51,627 bases of DNA from the NCBI GenBank assembly GCA_015065975.1, contig SVPG01000014.1:1-51627 (forward strand), given 5' to 3'. Source of the stretch: Oscillospiraceae bacterium (GTDB lineage: Bacteria > Bacillota > Clostridia > Oscillospirales > Acutalibacteraceae). Positions 8,480 through 17,953 of the stretch are shown piece by piece (positions within the stretch are counted from its first letter, which is position 1; every line of letters begins with the position of its first letter). The translations under genes and the position numbers were made by a program. Below the pieces are notes generated by a model, which saw nothing but the letters and a program-made list of their open reading frames with translations, had not been told where the DNA came from and did not search any database.

Positions 8480-9385
8480 ATGCTGTGTAAGAATTGTAAT
8501 GCAGAAATAACTGAGGGTCTGCAGTTCTGCCCGAACTGCGCCGCTCCCATCGTGGAGGCTCCCGCTGCAGCCGTTGAGACGGCGACCGTTGAGGCAACTC
8601 CCGTTGAAGCAGCACCCATCGCGGTAGCTCCTGTCGAGACAGCTCCCGCAGAGATGACTTACGCTGCTCCCGCCCCCGTTGAGCAGGCACCCGCAGCACC
8701 CCAGCTTCCCGTTGTCACAAACACCGTGCCCACACCCGAGCCCAAGTCCTCGAAGGGCAAGAAGGCTCTTGTGATTTCCCTCATCGCGGCAGTCGTCATT
8801 ATCGGCACTGTTATCGCACTCTTTGCAACAAAGGTGCTCAGCTGTGACGGACTCAAGGAGAATCTTTTCCCCGAGCAGTATTCCGTCGTCGGCGAGTGGG
8901 AATTCGTCTACGGTGAGGAGAGCACAAAGGTCTTTGAGATCGACGAGGATCACAACCTCATTCTCGCAGACTCCGACATGGAGGATCTCGATTCTCTCGG
9001 TATGGATATGAATTTCAGCTACAATGATGACAAGGAAGAGATCGAGTGGGAGATGGGAATGTACGGCTTCAGCTATACCTTCTCGATGCCCTGCAAGCTT
9101 CACGAGGATTTCCTCGTTGTCGGAATGCCCGACCTCTTCGAGGAGGCACTTGGACTCGATATGGATCCCTTCGTTCTTCGCAGAGTCGGAACTGACGGCG
9201 ACCCCGTTGAGTTCTACAAGGAAGAGTATGAAGATGACGAGTATCTCTGGGACGCTGAGAATCCCGAGCAGCTCATGGAGATGATGGACTTCCTTGAGAG
9301 CTTCGGCATGGGAGATATGTACGGCAGCGGCGACTACGACCTTTATGAGTCTGACGGCGAAGGACTCCAGGGCTTCGGTATCTGA
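8480..9385 (+). CDS. Zinc-ribbon membrane protein with Pro/Ala/Val linker and beta-domain
   Basis: The product has 301 residues. The zinc ribbon (Cys3, 6, 17, 20) is followed by a roughly 65-residue linker rich in Pro, Ala, Val and Glu, a transmembrane helix (about residues 95-117) and an extracellular domain opening with VVGEW. That domain contains VLRRVGTDGDPVEFY, nearly the same signature as in the lipoprotein at 4794-5753, so the domains are paralogous. The acidic C-terminus is of low complexity. The start MLCKNC has AAAGGA 13 bases upstream; an ATG between them is in another frame and hits a stop. The layout suggests a cytoplasmic metal-binding head tied to an external sensor or binding domain. 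Confidence 0.8.
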   Translation: MLCKNCNAEITEGLQFCPNCAAPIVEAPAAAVETATVEATPVEAAPIAVAPVETAPAEMTYAAPAPVEQAPAAPQLPVVTNTVPTPEPKSSKGKKALVISLIAAVVIIGTVIALFATKVLSCDGLKENLFPEQYSVVGEWEFVYGEESTKVFEIDEDHNLILADSDMEDLDSLGMDMNFSYNDDKEEIEWEMGMYGFSYTFSMPCKLHEDFLVVGMPDLFEEALGLDMDPFVLRRVGTDGDPVEFYKEEYEDDEYLWDAENPEQLMEMMDFLESFGMGDMYGSGDYDLYESDGEGLQGFGI

Positions 9386-9418
9386 CAGATAAACCTGAGA
9401 AAGGAATGGCGATAAAGT

Positions 9419-10315
9419 ATGACCTGTCCGAGATGTGCGGCTGAATGTAAAGCCGGTGCAAGCAAATGTGCCGTGTGCGGCTGTGACCTCAACGCGGCAA
9501 GAACCACCTCAATAACCGATTACAAGGAGCCTGTTATTCCCGATAATCAGGGCGGTGCACCCGGTTATCCCGCATCGACCGTGATAAATCTCGGCGCTGC
9601 GGAGCAGCAGACCAGAAGACCTTCTGCAGCAAAAAGAATATTCTCGTCCTTTGTTTCCATTCTGTTTGTAGCGCTGCTTCTTCTGGCGTCGTACTATCTC
9701 GGCGTCGAGGACACCTTCAAGATGACCGGCTGCATAAACAAGGTCAAGAACGAGACTCCCGTCGGTACATGGACGGTTGAGACGTGGGACGTTGACGAGT
9801 TCATCACAAGCAAGCTCGCAACGGGCACGGTCGTCAATCAGGTGCTCGGAAGCTTTGAAGGAACGATCACTTCGGCGATAGAAAAGGAGCTTGTAACCGC
9901 AATCGAGGGTATTCTCGATACCATACCGGGTGTCGGCAGCTTTATAAATGCCGAGGATATTGTCGACCAGCTCAACATAGAGTCGCTCTTTGAGGGACTT
10001 GACGAGACGCTCATCGGCATCGCGGGAATCACCTATGAATCGACCGACGTCACGGGAAGCTATATCGCCTCCGATTCGGATGTCGGCGGAGTCAAGATCG
10101 ATATTTCGGACGACGGCACCATCATGGGAATCCCCTCCTATTACGCGATAAAGAACAGCATGGAGTATGAATATGACGGTCACGGCACACTCATTCTCTA
10201 TGTCGGAAGCGCAAAGGGCTCGGTAGCCATCGTTGTCAGATGCTCGTTCGAGGGCAACACCATGACATGGACGGCAAACGGCGAGACCATCGCGGTTTTC
10301 AACAAGGTAAAATAA
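9419..10315 (+). CDS. Zinc-ribbon membrane protein with extracellular domain
   Basis: The product has 298 residues. The zinc ribbon has the same spacing (Cys3, 6, 17, 20) as two others in this array. A polar linker and a transmembrane helix (about residues 77-98) follow. The external part opens with PVGTW and then contains a roughly 100-residue helical insertion (SKLATGTVVNQVL to IESLFEGLDETLIGI) before the beta-domain resumes at TGSYIASDSD. GAAAGGA precedes the start. The insertion is not seen in the other members. It is the last gene of the array. The function is unknown. Confidence 0.78.
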   Translation: MTCPRCAAECKAGASKCAVCGCDLNAARTTSITDYKEPVIPDNQGGAPGYPASTVINLGAAEQQTRRPSAAKRIFSSFVSILFVALLLLASYYLGVEDTFKMTGCINKVKNETPVGTWTVETWDVDEFITSKLATGTVVNQVLGSFEGTITSAIEKELVTAIEGILDTIPGVGSFINAEDIVDQLNIESLFEGLDETLIGIAGITYESTDVTGSYIASDSDVGGVKIDISDDGTIMGIPSYYAIKNSMEYEYDGHGTLILYVGSAKGSVAIVVRCSFEGNTMTWTANGETIAVFNKVK

Positions 10316-10324
10316 TATACTCGG

Positions 10325-10355
10325 AGCTCTTCCCGCTTTGCGGGGAGAGCTTTTT
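10325..10355 (+). terminator. Terminator closing the exported-protein array
   Basis: A 12-bp stem (AGCTCTTCCCGC / GCGGGGAGAGCT, one G-U pair, TTT loop) is followed by a T-run. Confidence 0.88.
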
Positions 10356-10374
10356 GCATATTTTGCAAGGGTAC

Positions 10375-10403
10375 TTGAAAAAATGCTCGAAAAATGAGAT
10401 AAT
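10375..10403 (+). promoter_or_regulatory. Sigma-A promoter for the glmU-prs operon
   Basis: TTGAAA at 10375-10380, 17 bases, then GATAAT at 10398-10403. It lies between a terminator and the glmU-like gene. Confidence 0.65.
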
Positions 10404-10471
10404 ATGGTGTCGCACTGTGTGCGGCGAAAATAAAATGATAAAAAGACTATCTGTAAGAAAGGAATATCGAT

Positions 10472-11491
10472 ATGTCCGATAATAACCTTTGCGCTGTTCT
10501 CCTCGCTGCGGGCGAGGGCAAAAGAATGAGATCAAACAAACCGAAGGTTCTCTGTGAGGTCCTGCTCAAGCCGATGCTCGGCTGGGTCATGGATTCCGCA
10601 AAGGACGCAGGTATTGGAGACATATGCGTTGTAACGGGTCATATGGAGGAGCAGGTCAAGGCATATCTCGGCGGCAGCGCCGAGACGGTCACCCAGTCCG
10701 AGCGTCTCGGAACAGGCCATGCCGTTATGATGGCAAAGGAGTTCCTCGAGAAGCATCGCGGCGGCGACGTTCTCGTTGCCTGCGGAGATGCACCCTTCCT
10801 TGATACAAAGACCATATCCAAAGCGCTCAGACAGCATCTCTCGAGAGGTGACGCCGTAACGGTCATTTCGGCATCTCTCGAGGACCCCACGGGCTACGGA
10901 AGAATCATCCGCGGTGCTGACGGCGCTCTTGAAAGAATCGTCGAGCAGAAGGACGCAAACGCCGAGGAATGGGACGTAAAAGAGGTCAACTCGGGTGCGT
11001 ACTGGTTCAACATCGACGCACTGCTTGAGGTTCTCGACCCCGATATCATCGGAAAGAGTGAGATTACGGGCGAGTATTATCTGACAAATACCCCTGCGGC
11101 ACTTCTCGCAAGAGGATACCGCGCAGGCGCTTATGAGGCGCGCACACCCGACGTCGTTCTCGGCGCAAACGACCCCAAACAGCTCTACAATCTCGGCAAG
11201 CTGGCAAGACAGTCGATCATAATGAAGCACATCGAAAACGGCGTCTCCATTCCCTGTACGGGCAGCATAATAATCTCTCCCGACGTTGAGATCGGACCGT
11301 ACGCTCAGGTGCTTCCCGGCAGCGTCATAACGGGCAAAACGGTCATCGGCTCCGACTGTAAAATAGGTCCCCATTCGGTTATCGAAAACAGCGTTATCGG
11401 CAGCGGCAGCGTCATAAACGCTTCGCAGGTAAAGAATGCAACGGTTGAGGAAAATTCCGTTGTAGGTCCGTTTGAGGTCATCGGCAAATAA
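10472..11491 (+). CDS. glmU: GlmU-like UDP-N-acetylglucosamine pyrophosphorylase lacking the acetyltransferase active site
   Basis: The product has 339 residues against about 455 for bifunctional GlmU. The uridylyltransferase half is intact: LLAAGEGKRMRSNKPKVL at about 10-27, GTGHAVMMAKE, the CGDAPFLD metal site near residue 100, and VNSGAYWF. Left-handed beta-helix repeats begin near residue 255 but stop after VGPFEVIGK, before the segment that carries the acetyl-transfer His/Lys/Tyr residues in the family. The stop is followed directly by the prs ribosome site, with no trace of a remnant. It probably makes UDP-GlcNAc from GlcNAc-1-P, with the acetylation done elsewhere. Confidence 0.88.
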   Translation: MSDNNLCAVLLAAGEGKRMRSNKPKVLCEVLLKPMLGWVMDSAKDAGIGDICVVTGHMEEQVKAYLGGSAETVTQSERLGTGHAVMMAKEFLEKHRGGDVLVACGDAPFLDTKTISKALRQHLSRGDAVTVISASLEDPTGYGRIIRGADGALERIVEQKDANAEEWDVKEVNSGAYWFNIDALLEVLDPDIIGKSEITGEYYLTNTPAALLARGYRAGAYEARTPDVVLGANDPKQLYNLGKLARQSIIMKHIENGVSIPCTGSIIISPDVEIGPYAQVLPGSVITGKTVIGSDCKIGPHSVIENSVIGSGSVINASQVKNATVEENSVVGPFEVIGK

Positions 11492-11521
11492 ACAAGGCAG
11501 TATAAGAGGAGGAATGTTGAA

Positions 11522-12508
11522 ATGAGCGGATTGCACGGCAAGGACATAAAAATCTTCGCAGGAAACGCAAATGTCACAATGGCACGTGCCGTTGCGAGAG
11601 AAATGGGTCTCCCCCTCGGCAAGGCAAATGTAACTCAGTTCAGCGACGGTGAGGTTTCGGTCACGCTCGAGGAATCGGTGCGCGGCTCCGACTGCTTCAT
11701 AATCCAGTCGACCAGCTCGCCCGTCAATGACAACCTGATGGAAATTCTCATAATGATCGATGCGATGAAGAGAGCATCGGCGGCACGCATCAATGTCGTA
11801 ATGCCCTATTTCGGTTACGCAAGACAGGACAGGAAGGCCCGCTCGCGCGATCCCATTTCGGCAAAGCTGGTTGCCGACCTGCTCACAACTGCGGGCGCGA
11901 ACAGAGTGCTGACCATGGACCTTCATGCACCGCAGATTCAGGGATTTTTCAATATCCCGCTCGACAATCTCGTCGGCGCACCCCTTCTTGCGAGCTATTT
12001 CAAGAGCAAAATGACGGGCAGCAGCGATGATTACGTCGTTCTCTCGCCCGATCTCGGTTCGGTCACAAGAGCGAGAAATTTCGCTCAGATGCTCGACTGC
12101 ACCATCGCCATCATCGACAAGCGCAGACCCAAGCCCAACGTATCCGAGGTAATGAATATCATCGGCGACGTAAAGGGCAAGAAGGTGCTCATTCTCGATG
12201 ATATGATCGATACTGCGGGAACGCTGTGCAACGCGGCGAAGGCTGCCATAGAGATAGGCGGAGCTCAGTCGGTCGCCGCCGGTGCGACACACGGTGTCCT
12301 TTCGGGACCTGCGATGGAACGCATAAACAGCAGCGTCATGTCGGAGGTCGTCCTGCTCGACACGATAGAGATCCCGCAGGACAAGAGATCGGACCGCATA
12401 GTTGTGCTCAGCACGGCAAAGCATTTTGCCAACGCCATCAAGAGAATCTATGAGGACAAGCCCATATCTCCGCTTTTCAACGATGTCTGCTCGGCAGACG
12501 TCCTCTGA
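11522..12508 (+). CDS. prs: Ribose-phosphate pyrophosphokinase
   Basis: The enzyme transfers pyrophosphate from ATP to ribose 5-phosphate to make PRPP for nucleotide, His and Trp synthesis. The product has 328 residues, near the usual 310-320. It has the [11 protein letters not shown] flexible-loop segment at about 101-111, [13 protein letters not shown] at 131-143, and the PRPP-binding loop [13 protein letters not shown] at 222-234. GAGGAGG precedes the start, 30 bases after the glmU-like gene. The glmU-prs pairing is conserved in Firmicutes and links sugar-nucleotide and nucleotide supply. Confidence 0.97.
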   Translation: MSGLHGKDIKIFAGNANVTMARAVAREMGLPLGKANVTQFSDGEVSVTLEESVRGSDCFIIQSTSSPVNDNLMEILIMIDAMKRASAARINVVMPYFGYARQDRKARSRDPISAKLVADLLTTAGANRVLTMDLHAPQIQGFFNIPLDNLVGAPLLASYFKSKMTGSSDDYVVLSPDLGSVTRARNFAQMLDCTIAIIDKRRPKPNVSEVMNIIGDVKGKKVLILDDMIDTAGTLCNAAKAAIEIGGAQSVAAGATHGVLSGPAMERINSSVMSEVVLLDTIEIPQDKRSDRIVVLSTAKHFANAIKRIYEDKPISPLFNDVCSADVL

Positions 12509-12611
12509 TTCGACATATATACAGGCTGAAATATAATAAAATAAAAATGTGTACAGGGTGGGGGTGATAAAAACTCCGCCCTGATACGACGTTAGAAAAG
12601 GAATGGAAAAT

Positions 12612-13205
12612 ATGCTCTTTGGAAAGAAAAGCTCACCGATAGATTTTATTATTGTCGGTCTGGGAAATCCGGGTCCGAAATATGCCGATACCCGCCACAA
12701 TGCGGGTTTCATCGCGCTCGACGCACTCGCAGACAAGTACGGCATAAGTGTCGACCGTCTCAAGTGGAAGGCGCTCACGGGCGACGGCAGAATAGGTGAC
12801 AGCAGAGTGCTTCTGCTCAAGCCGCAGACCTTCATGAACTGTTCGGGTGAGGCTGTTTCGCAGGCGATGAATTTCTATAAGATACCGCCCGAGAGGGTGC
12901 TCGTCATGTTCGACGATATCTCTCTCAAACCGGGCGTTATGCGCATAAGACGCAAGGGCAGCGACGGCGGACAGAAGGGTATGCGCTCGATAATCGAGGA
13001 TACCGATTCGGAGAATTTCCCGAGAATAAAGCTCGGTATAGGCGACCGTCCGCGTGACGGATACGACCTTGCCGACTGGGTGCTTTCGAAATTCACATCG
13101 GAGGACAGAAAGCTTCTCGACGAGGCTGTTGCCCGTGCGGTGGAGGCAGTGCCGATGATAATTGAGGGAAAGATCGACGAGGCGATGGGAAAATTCAGCA
13201 AATAA
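12612..13205 (+). CDS. pth: Peptidyl-tRNA hydrolase
   Basis: The enzyme frees tRNA from drop-off peptidyl-tRNA in the cytoplasm. The product has 197 residues. The family motifs are present: VGLGNPGPKYADTRHNAGF near the N-terminus (catalytic His in RHN), LKPQTFMNCSGEAV, and VMFDDISLKPG followed by GSDGGQKGMRS. The ATG at 12612 is chosen over the one at 12603 because AAAAGGA ends right at 12602, leaving a normal nine-base gap only for the later start. The glmU-prs-pth-mfd order is common in Firmicutes. A G/C-rich hairpin at 12553-12582, without a T-tract, lies upstream. Confidence 0.95.
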   Translation: MLFGKKSSPIDFIIVGLGNPGPKYADTRHNAGFIALDALADKYGISVDRLKWKALTGDGRIGDSRVLLLKPQTFMNCSGEAVSQAMNFYKIPPERVLVMFDDISLKPGVMRIRRKGSDGGQKGMRSIIEDTDSENFPRIKLGIGDRPRDGYDLADWVLSKFTSEDRKLLDEAVARAVEAVPMIIEGKIDEAMGKFSK

Positions 13206-13218
13206 TAACGGGGGATAT

Positions 13219-16200
13219 ATGAGATTTCTTGACCGTCTGTTTGACAATGTTTCAGGCTACAGCCAGCTTGAAGAGGCGATAAAGGAAAAAAGACTGCCTG
13301 CGGCGATAAGCGGCACAGGCTCGATACATAAGGCTCACATAGTCTGCTCGCTCTGCAAAAAATTCGGCACGGCGGCGATGATCCTGCCCGATGAGGTCGA
13401 ATGCTCGAAGGCTGTGCAGGACCTCGAGGCGATGGGGCTCAAGGTGTGCAGATATCCCGTCAAGGATATCTCCTTTCACCCGCTTGAAGGACGCTCGAGA
13501 GAGTTCGAGCAGGAGAGGGTGGAAACGCTGTGCAGACTGCTCGCGGGCACCTGCGACGTGGTCGTTGCAACGCCCGATGCGGCGATGCAGCTCACCCTTT
13601 CGCCCTCGCAGCTCAGAGCGAGAACGATAGCCCTGTCGGAGGGTGCGACGCTCGATATGGACAACTGCGCTCAGGCGCTTGTCGCGGCGGGCTACGAGCG
13701 AACAGATATAGTCGAGGGTGCGGGTCAGTTTTCGATACGCGGCGGTATAGTCGATATCTTTCCGCCGGATTTTGAAAACCCAGTCAGAGCGGAGCTCTGG
13801 GGCGATGAGATAGACACCCTGTCCTATTTTGACGCCGAGACCCAGAGGCGCACCGACCGCCTCCCCGAGCTTACGATGTTCCCCGCGGCGGAGCTCGCCG
13901 TGACCGACACGCAGGAGCTCGCACAGAAGCTTCGCACGCTTGCAAAATCACTGCGCGGAAAGAATGCCGATATCGCGCGCGAGCGGCTCTACCGCGAGGC
14001 CGACTCGATGGCGGAAGGAATACGTCCCGCCAATGCCGACAAATATCTGCCCCTCCTCTGCGAGGAGAAGGCGACCCTCTTTGACTACCTTCCCGAAGGT
14101 GCGACGGTCGTCGTGGGTGAGCATACCGCGGTAAGGGAGCGGGCAAAACAGTCGTCCGCCCGCCTCGCTGAGGAGATAAAGGCTCTCATGGAGGACGGAA
14201 TGCTGTGCAGGGGTCTGACCGAATATGCGATATCGGTCGGCGAATTCAACCTTATCCTCGAGCAGAGAGGCGTTATCTACTGCGACACCTTCGCCCACGG
14301 CTCCTTCGATACTCCCGTGAGAATGACGGCGGCTGTCGATGCGCGCCAGCTTCCCGTCTGGGACGGCACCGTAAAACAGCTCATCGACGATATCGCTCCG
14401 ATGCTGATGAGGGATTTTGCCGTCGTTGTGCTTGCAGGCTCGTACCGTGCGGCAAACGCGCTCTGCTCCGACCTCGTGAATGCGGATATTCCCGCGCGGC
14501 TCGGTTCGGACAGCGACGAGCCCGAGAAGGGCAAGGTCATAATACTCGAGGGAAGCCTCTCGGCGGGAATGGAATACCCCGGTGCCGATACGGCCGTTAT
14601 AACCTGGGGACGCAGAGTGACCTCGGGCAAAAAAAGAAAACCCGTCAAGTTCAAGAAGGGCGAATCGATCCAGTCGCTCTCCGAGCTTTCGATGGGCGAT
14701 TATGTTGTACACGTGACGCACGGAATCGGTCTTTTCGGCGGTATAGTCAAGATAGCCTCCGAGGGTGTCACGAAGGATTATATAAAGATAACCTACGACC
14801 GCGGCGATATACTCTATGTCCCCGTAACGCAGCTCGATATGGTGAGCAAATATATCGGCTCGAAGGAGGACAGCACGGTCAAGCTCTCAAAGCTGGGCGG
14901 CACCGACTGGTCGCAGAAAAAGCAGAGGGTGCGAAAAGCGGTCAAGGATATCGCAAAGGAGCTCATAAAGCTCTATTCCGAGCGAATGAAGGCGGACGGA
15001 TACCCCTTCTATCCCGACGACGACCGTCAGCGCGATTTCGAGCTGAGGTTTGAATACGAGGAGACCTCCGACCAGATAAAATGCATCGACGAGATAAAGC
15101 AGGATATGCAGAGACCCGTGCCGATGGACAGACTTCTCTGCGGAGACGTAGGCTTCGGCAAGACCGAGGTTGCGCTGAGAGCGGCCTTCAAGTGCGTCGC
15201 GGAAGGGCGTCAGTGCGCCATTCTCGCACCGACCACGATTCTCGCGTGGCAGCATTATCAGACGGCGCTCAAGCGCTTTGACGGCTTTGATTACAGGATA
15301 GAGCTGCTCTCCCGTTTCAGAACGCAGAAACAGAAAAATCAGATAATAAAACAGCTCAAGGCGGGCGAGATAGACCTGCTTATCGGTACTCACAGCCTTA
15401 TCGGAAAATCGGTCGAATTTTCCGATCTCGGTCTTGCGATAATCGACGAGGAACAGAGATTCGGCGTAAAGCAGAAGGAGCATTTCAAATCGGTCTTCTC
15501 GTCGGTCGACGTGCTCACCATTTCGGCAACGCCCATTCCGAGAACGCTCAATATGGCGCTGTCGGGGCTGAGAGATATCTCCGTGCTCGAGGAAGCTCCG
15601 ATGGACAGACTCCCCGTTCAGACCTACGTCATGGAATATGACCGCGCTGTCATCGCCGATGCGATAAGACGCGAGCTGCGCCGAGGCGGTCAGGTCTATT
15701 ATCTGCACAACCGTGTCGGCTCGATCGAGTCGTGTGCGGCGAGGGTCGCCGAGATGGCGCCCGATGCCGTCATAGGCGTCGCTCACGGTCAGATGAGCGA
15801 GGAGGAGATAAGCCGCGAATGGAAGCGTCTGCTCGACCACGAGATAGATATCCTCGTGTGCACAATGATAATCGAAGCGGGCGTCGATGTTCCCAACGCA
15901 AACACACTCATCGTTGAGCAGGCCGACCGATTCGGACTGTCTCAGCTTTATCAGCTTCGCGGCAGAGTGGGCAGAAGCTCGCGCAGAGCCTATGCGTATC
16001 TGACCTTCAAGAGGGGCAGAGAGCTGACCGAAATCGCCGCAAAGAGACTTCAGGCGATAAGAGAGTTCACCGAGTTCGGCTCGGGAATGAAGATAGCCAT
16101 GCGTGACCTCGAGATACGCGGCGCCGGAAATATCCTCGGCGGCGAGCAGTCGGGTCATCTCGAATCGGTCGGATACGATATGTATTTAAAGCTGCTCGGC

Positions 16201-16677
16201 GAGGCGGTCGCTCAGGAGAAGGGCGAGAAGCCTGCCGCCGCCGATGCAGAATGTACGGTCGATCTGCCGATAGAGGCGCATATCCCCGAGAGATACATAG
16301 AATCGCTCAGGGTGCGTCTCGACGTATACAGAATGATCGCCGATATCCGAAACGAGGAGCAGGCGTCGGATGTCATCGACGAGCTCATCGACCGTTTCGG
16401 AGACCTGCCGCCCGCGGTGGACGGTCTCATAAAGGTGGCTCTTGCAAGAAACACAGCCGCCGCAGCGGGCATAACCGAGATAAAACAGCTCGGCGGAAAC
16501 ATCGTCCTTTTCATGGCACAGCTCGATATGGAGAAGGTGTCACTTCTTGCGGGCGAGCTGCCGGGAAGGGTAATGCTGTCGGCAGGGGAGAAGCCGTACA
16601 TCACGGTCAAGCCCGACAAAAAGCTGTCGACCCTCGAAAACGTCGAGAAGATACTCGCCGTCATCGCCGCTTCTTAA
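13219..16677 (+). CDS. mfd: Transcription-repair coupling factor
   Basis: This ATP-driven translocase removes RNA polymerase stalled at DNA lesions and recruits UvrA. The product has 1152 residues, the full family length. Order: the UvrB-like N-terminal region, the RNA-polymerase-interacting domain (MGDYVVHVTHGIGLFGG), Walker A GFGKT at 645-649, the Walker B DEEQ near 743, helicase motif VI (QLRGRVGRSSRRAYAY), and the TRCF C-terminal domain. The start MRFLDRLFDN lies just after GGGGGA and 13 bases after pth. Its last 17 bases overlap the end of the opposing symporter gene. Confidence 0.97.
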   Translation: MRFLDRLFDNVSGYSQLEEAIKEKRLPAAISGTGSIHKAHIVCSLCKKFGTAAMILPDEVECSKAVQDLEAMGLKVCRYPVKDISFHPLEGRSREFEQERVETLCRLLAGTCDVVVATPDAAMQLTLSPSQLRARTIALSEGATLDMDNCAQALVAAGYERTDIVEGAGQFSIRGGIVDIFPPDFENPVRAELWGDEIDTLSYFDAETQRRTDRLPELTMFPAAELAVTDTQELAQKLRTLAKSLRGKNADIARERLYREADSMAEGIRPANADKYLPLLCEEKATLFDYLPEGATVVVGEHTAVRERAKQSSARLAEEIKALMEDGMLCRGLTEYAISVGEFNLILEQRGVIYCDTFAHGSFDTPVRMTAAVDARQLPVWDGTVKQLIDDIAPMLMRDFAVVVLAGSYRAANALCSDLVNADIPARLGSDSDEPEKGKVIILEGSLSAGMEYPGADTAVITWGRRVTSGKKRKPVKFKKGESIQSLSELSMGDYVVHVTHGIGLFGGIVKIASEGVTKDYIKITYDRGDILYVPVTQLDMVSKYIGSKEDSTVKLSKLGGTDWSQKKQRVRKAVKDIAKELIKLYSERMKADGYPFYPDDDRQRDFELRFEYEETSDQIKCIDEIKQDMQRPVPMDRLLCGDVGFGKTEVALRAAFKCVAEGRQCAILAPTTILAWQHYQTALKRFDGFDYRIELLSRFRTQKQKNQIIKQLKAGEIDLLIGTHSLIGKSVEFSDLGLAIIDEEQRFGVKQKEHFKSVFSSVDVLTISATPIPRTLNMALSGLRDISVLEEAPMDRLPVQTYVMEYDRAVIADAIRRELRRGGQVYYLHNRVGSIESCAARVAEMAPDAVIGVAHGQMSEEEISREWKRLLDHEIDILVCTMIIEAGVDVPNANTLIVEQADRFGLSQLYQLRGRVGRSSRRAYAYLTFKRGRELTEIAAKRLQAIREFTEFGSGMKIAMRDLEIRGAGNILGGEQSGHLESVGYDMYLKLLGEAVAQEKGEKPAAADAECTVDLPIEAHIPERYIESLRVRLDVYRMIADIRNEEQASDVIDELIDRFGDLPPAVDGLIKVALARNTAAAAGITEIKQLGGNIVLFMAQLDMEKVSLLAGELPGRVMLSAGEKPYITVKPDKKLSTLENVEKILAVIAAS

Positions 16678-17953
16678 AATGCCGCCCGGTTTCCTCCCTG
16701 ACCTTTTTTGACAGTAGAAGCACGGCGGTGACATTGATAAAGCACATGAGCGCGTTGAATATGTCGGACAGGGCAACGGCTCCCGAAATTCCCAGCACGG
16801 CACCGGGAACGGGGGAGAGGATATAGAGATATCTGAACGGTTTTACAGCTCTCTGCCCGAAAAGATAGACGGCGACCCTCTCGCCGTAACAGCTCCACGC
16901 GATGATTGTGGCAAAGGCAAAGAGCGCGAGCGAAAGCGCCACAAAATCGTCGGAAAAGCTGCCCATGATGCAGGAGAAGGCGGCGGTGATATCGCCGCCT
17001 GCTGTCAGCATCGCAAGCGCCGTGAGGGTGCAGACGACTATCGTGTCGGCAAAGACCTCGAACATTCCCCACATTCCCTGCGAAACGGGGGAGGAGTTTT
17101 CGGCTGAACAGTGGACTATGACGGTCGTGCCGAGACCTGCCTCGTTTGTGAAGACGCCGCGTTTCACGCCGACAAGCAGTGCGGCGGCAAACCCGCCCGC
17201 GGCTGACCTTACTGAAAAAGCGTCGCGGAAAATCAGGGAAAAAGCCTCGGGAAGAGACCTGTAATTTGCGCAGATAACGGCGACGCAGGCGAGCATATAT
17301 GCTCCCGCGACGAAGGGGATAAGCTTCTCGGTCAGGCGTACTGCGCCTTTGACTCCGCCCAAAACGGCAGGCGCGGCAAGCAGCGCGACAGCGATGCCCG
17401 TGACGGCGGGCGGCAGACCGAAGGCCGTGTCGACCGAGTCTGCGATGGCGCTTGCCTGGGTCATACTGCCCATCGAAAAGGCGGACAGCGCGCAGATAAC
17501 GGCGAAAAGCTTTGCCGTGCGCTTTGCACCAAGTCCCCGCTCGAGATAGAGCATCGGTCCGCCGAGAAGTGCGCCCGACGAATCGCGCGTGCGGTAGAGC
17601 ATACCGAGCACGTTTTCGGCATACGATGTCATCATTCCGAGAACGGAGGCTATCCACATCCACAGTATCGAGCCGGGACCGCCTGCCGCCAGTGCGGCGG
17701 CGACCCCGATTATATTGCCCGTGCCGAGGGTGCCCGCGAGAGCGGCAAGCGAGCTTTGCACGGGAGTTATCGAGTCGGAGCGGTTTCGCCGAAAAAGCTG
17801 ACCGCCCGTTTCCTTTAACCATAAGGCAAGTTTCGTGATCTGGAAAAATCCGTTCTGTGCCGAAAGATACAGACCTGCGAGCATAAGTCCCACGGCGGTC
17901 CACGGTCCCCAGAGGAGCTCGCTCGCCCGTTCGAGTATGTATGTGATGTTCAT
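16661..17953 (-). CDS. Alanine/glycine:cation symporter (AGCS family)
   Basis: This sodium-coupled amino-acid uptake carrier of the inner membrane has 430 residues and about ten transmembrane helices. Family signatures are QSSLAALAGTLGTGNIIGVA near residue 67 and VKRGVFTNEAGLGTT near residue 263. GGGAGGT precedes the ATG on the minus strand. It is convergent with mfd and overlaps its end, with no terminator between them. The substrate (alanine or glycine, possibly glutamine) cannot be fixed from sequence alone. Confidence 0.93.
   Translation of the reverse strand: MNITYILERASELLWGPWTAVGLMLAGLYLSAQNGFFQITKLALWLKETGGQLFRRNRSDSITPVQSSLAALAGTLGTGNIIGVAAALAAGGPGSILWMWIASVLGMMTSYAENVLGMLYRTRDSSGALLGGPMLYLERGLGAKRTAKLFAVICALSAFSMGSMTQASAIADSVDTAFGLPPAVTGIAVALLAAPAVLGGVKGAVRLTEKLIPFVAGAYMLACVAVICANYRSLPEAFSLIFRDAFSVRSAAGGFAAALLVGVKRGVFTNEAGLGTTVIVHCSAENSSPVSQGMWGMFEVFADTIVVCTLTALAMLTAGGDITAAFSCIMGSFSDDFVALSLALFAFATIIAWSCYGERVAVYLFGQRAVKPFRYLYILSPVPGAVLGISGAVALSDIFNALMCFINVTAVLLLSKKVREETGRHFKKRR

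Noticed and set aside
12553-12582. Terminator between prs and pth
   Set aside because: The hairpin has no T-tract, and gene order suggests continued transcription.
10532-12835. Long minus-strand frame across glmU, prs and pth
   Set aside because: Shadow of three well-supported plus-strand genes, with low-complexity translation.
14887-16158. Minus-strand frame inside mfd
   Set aside because: Antisense shadow; no ribosome site or motif.
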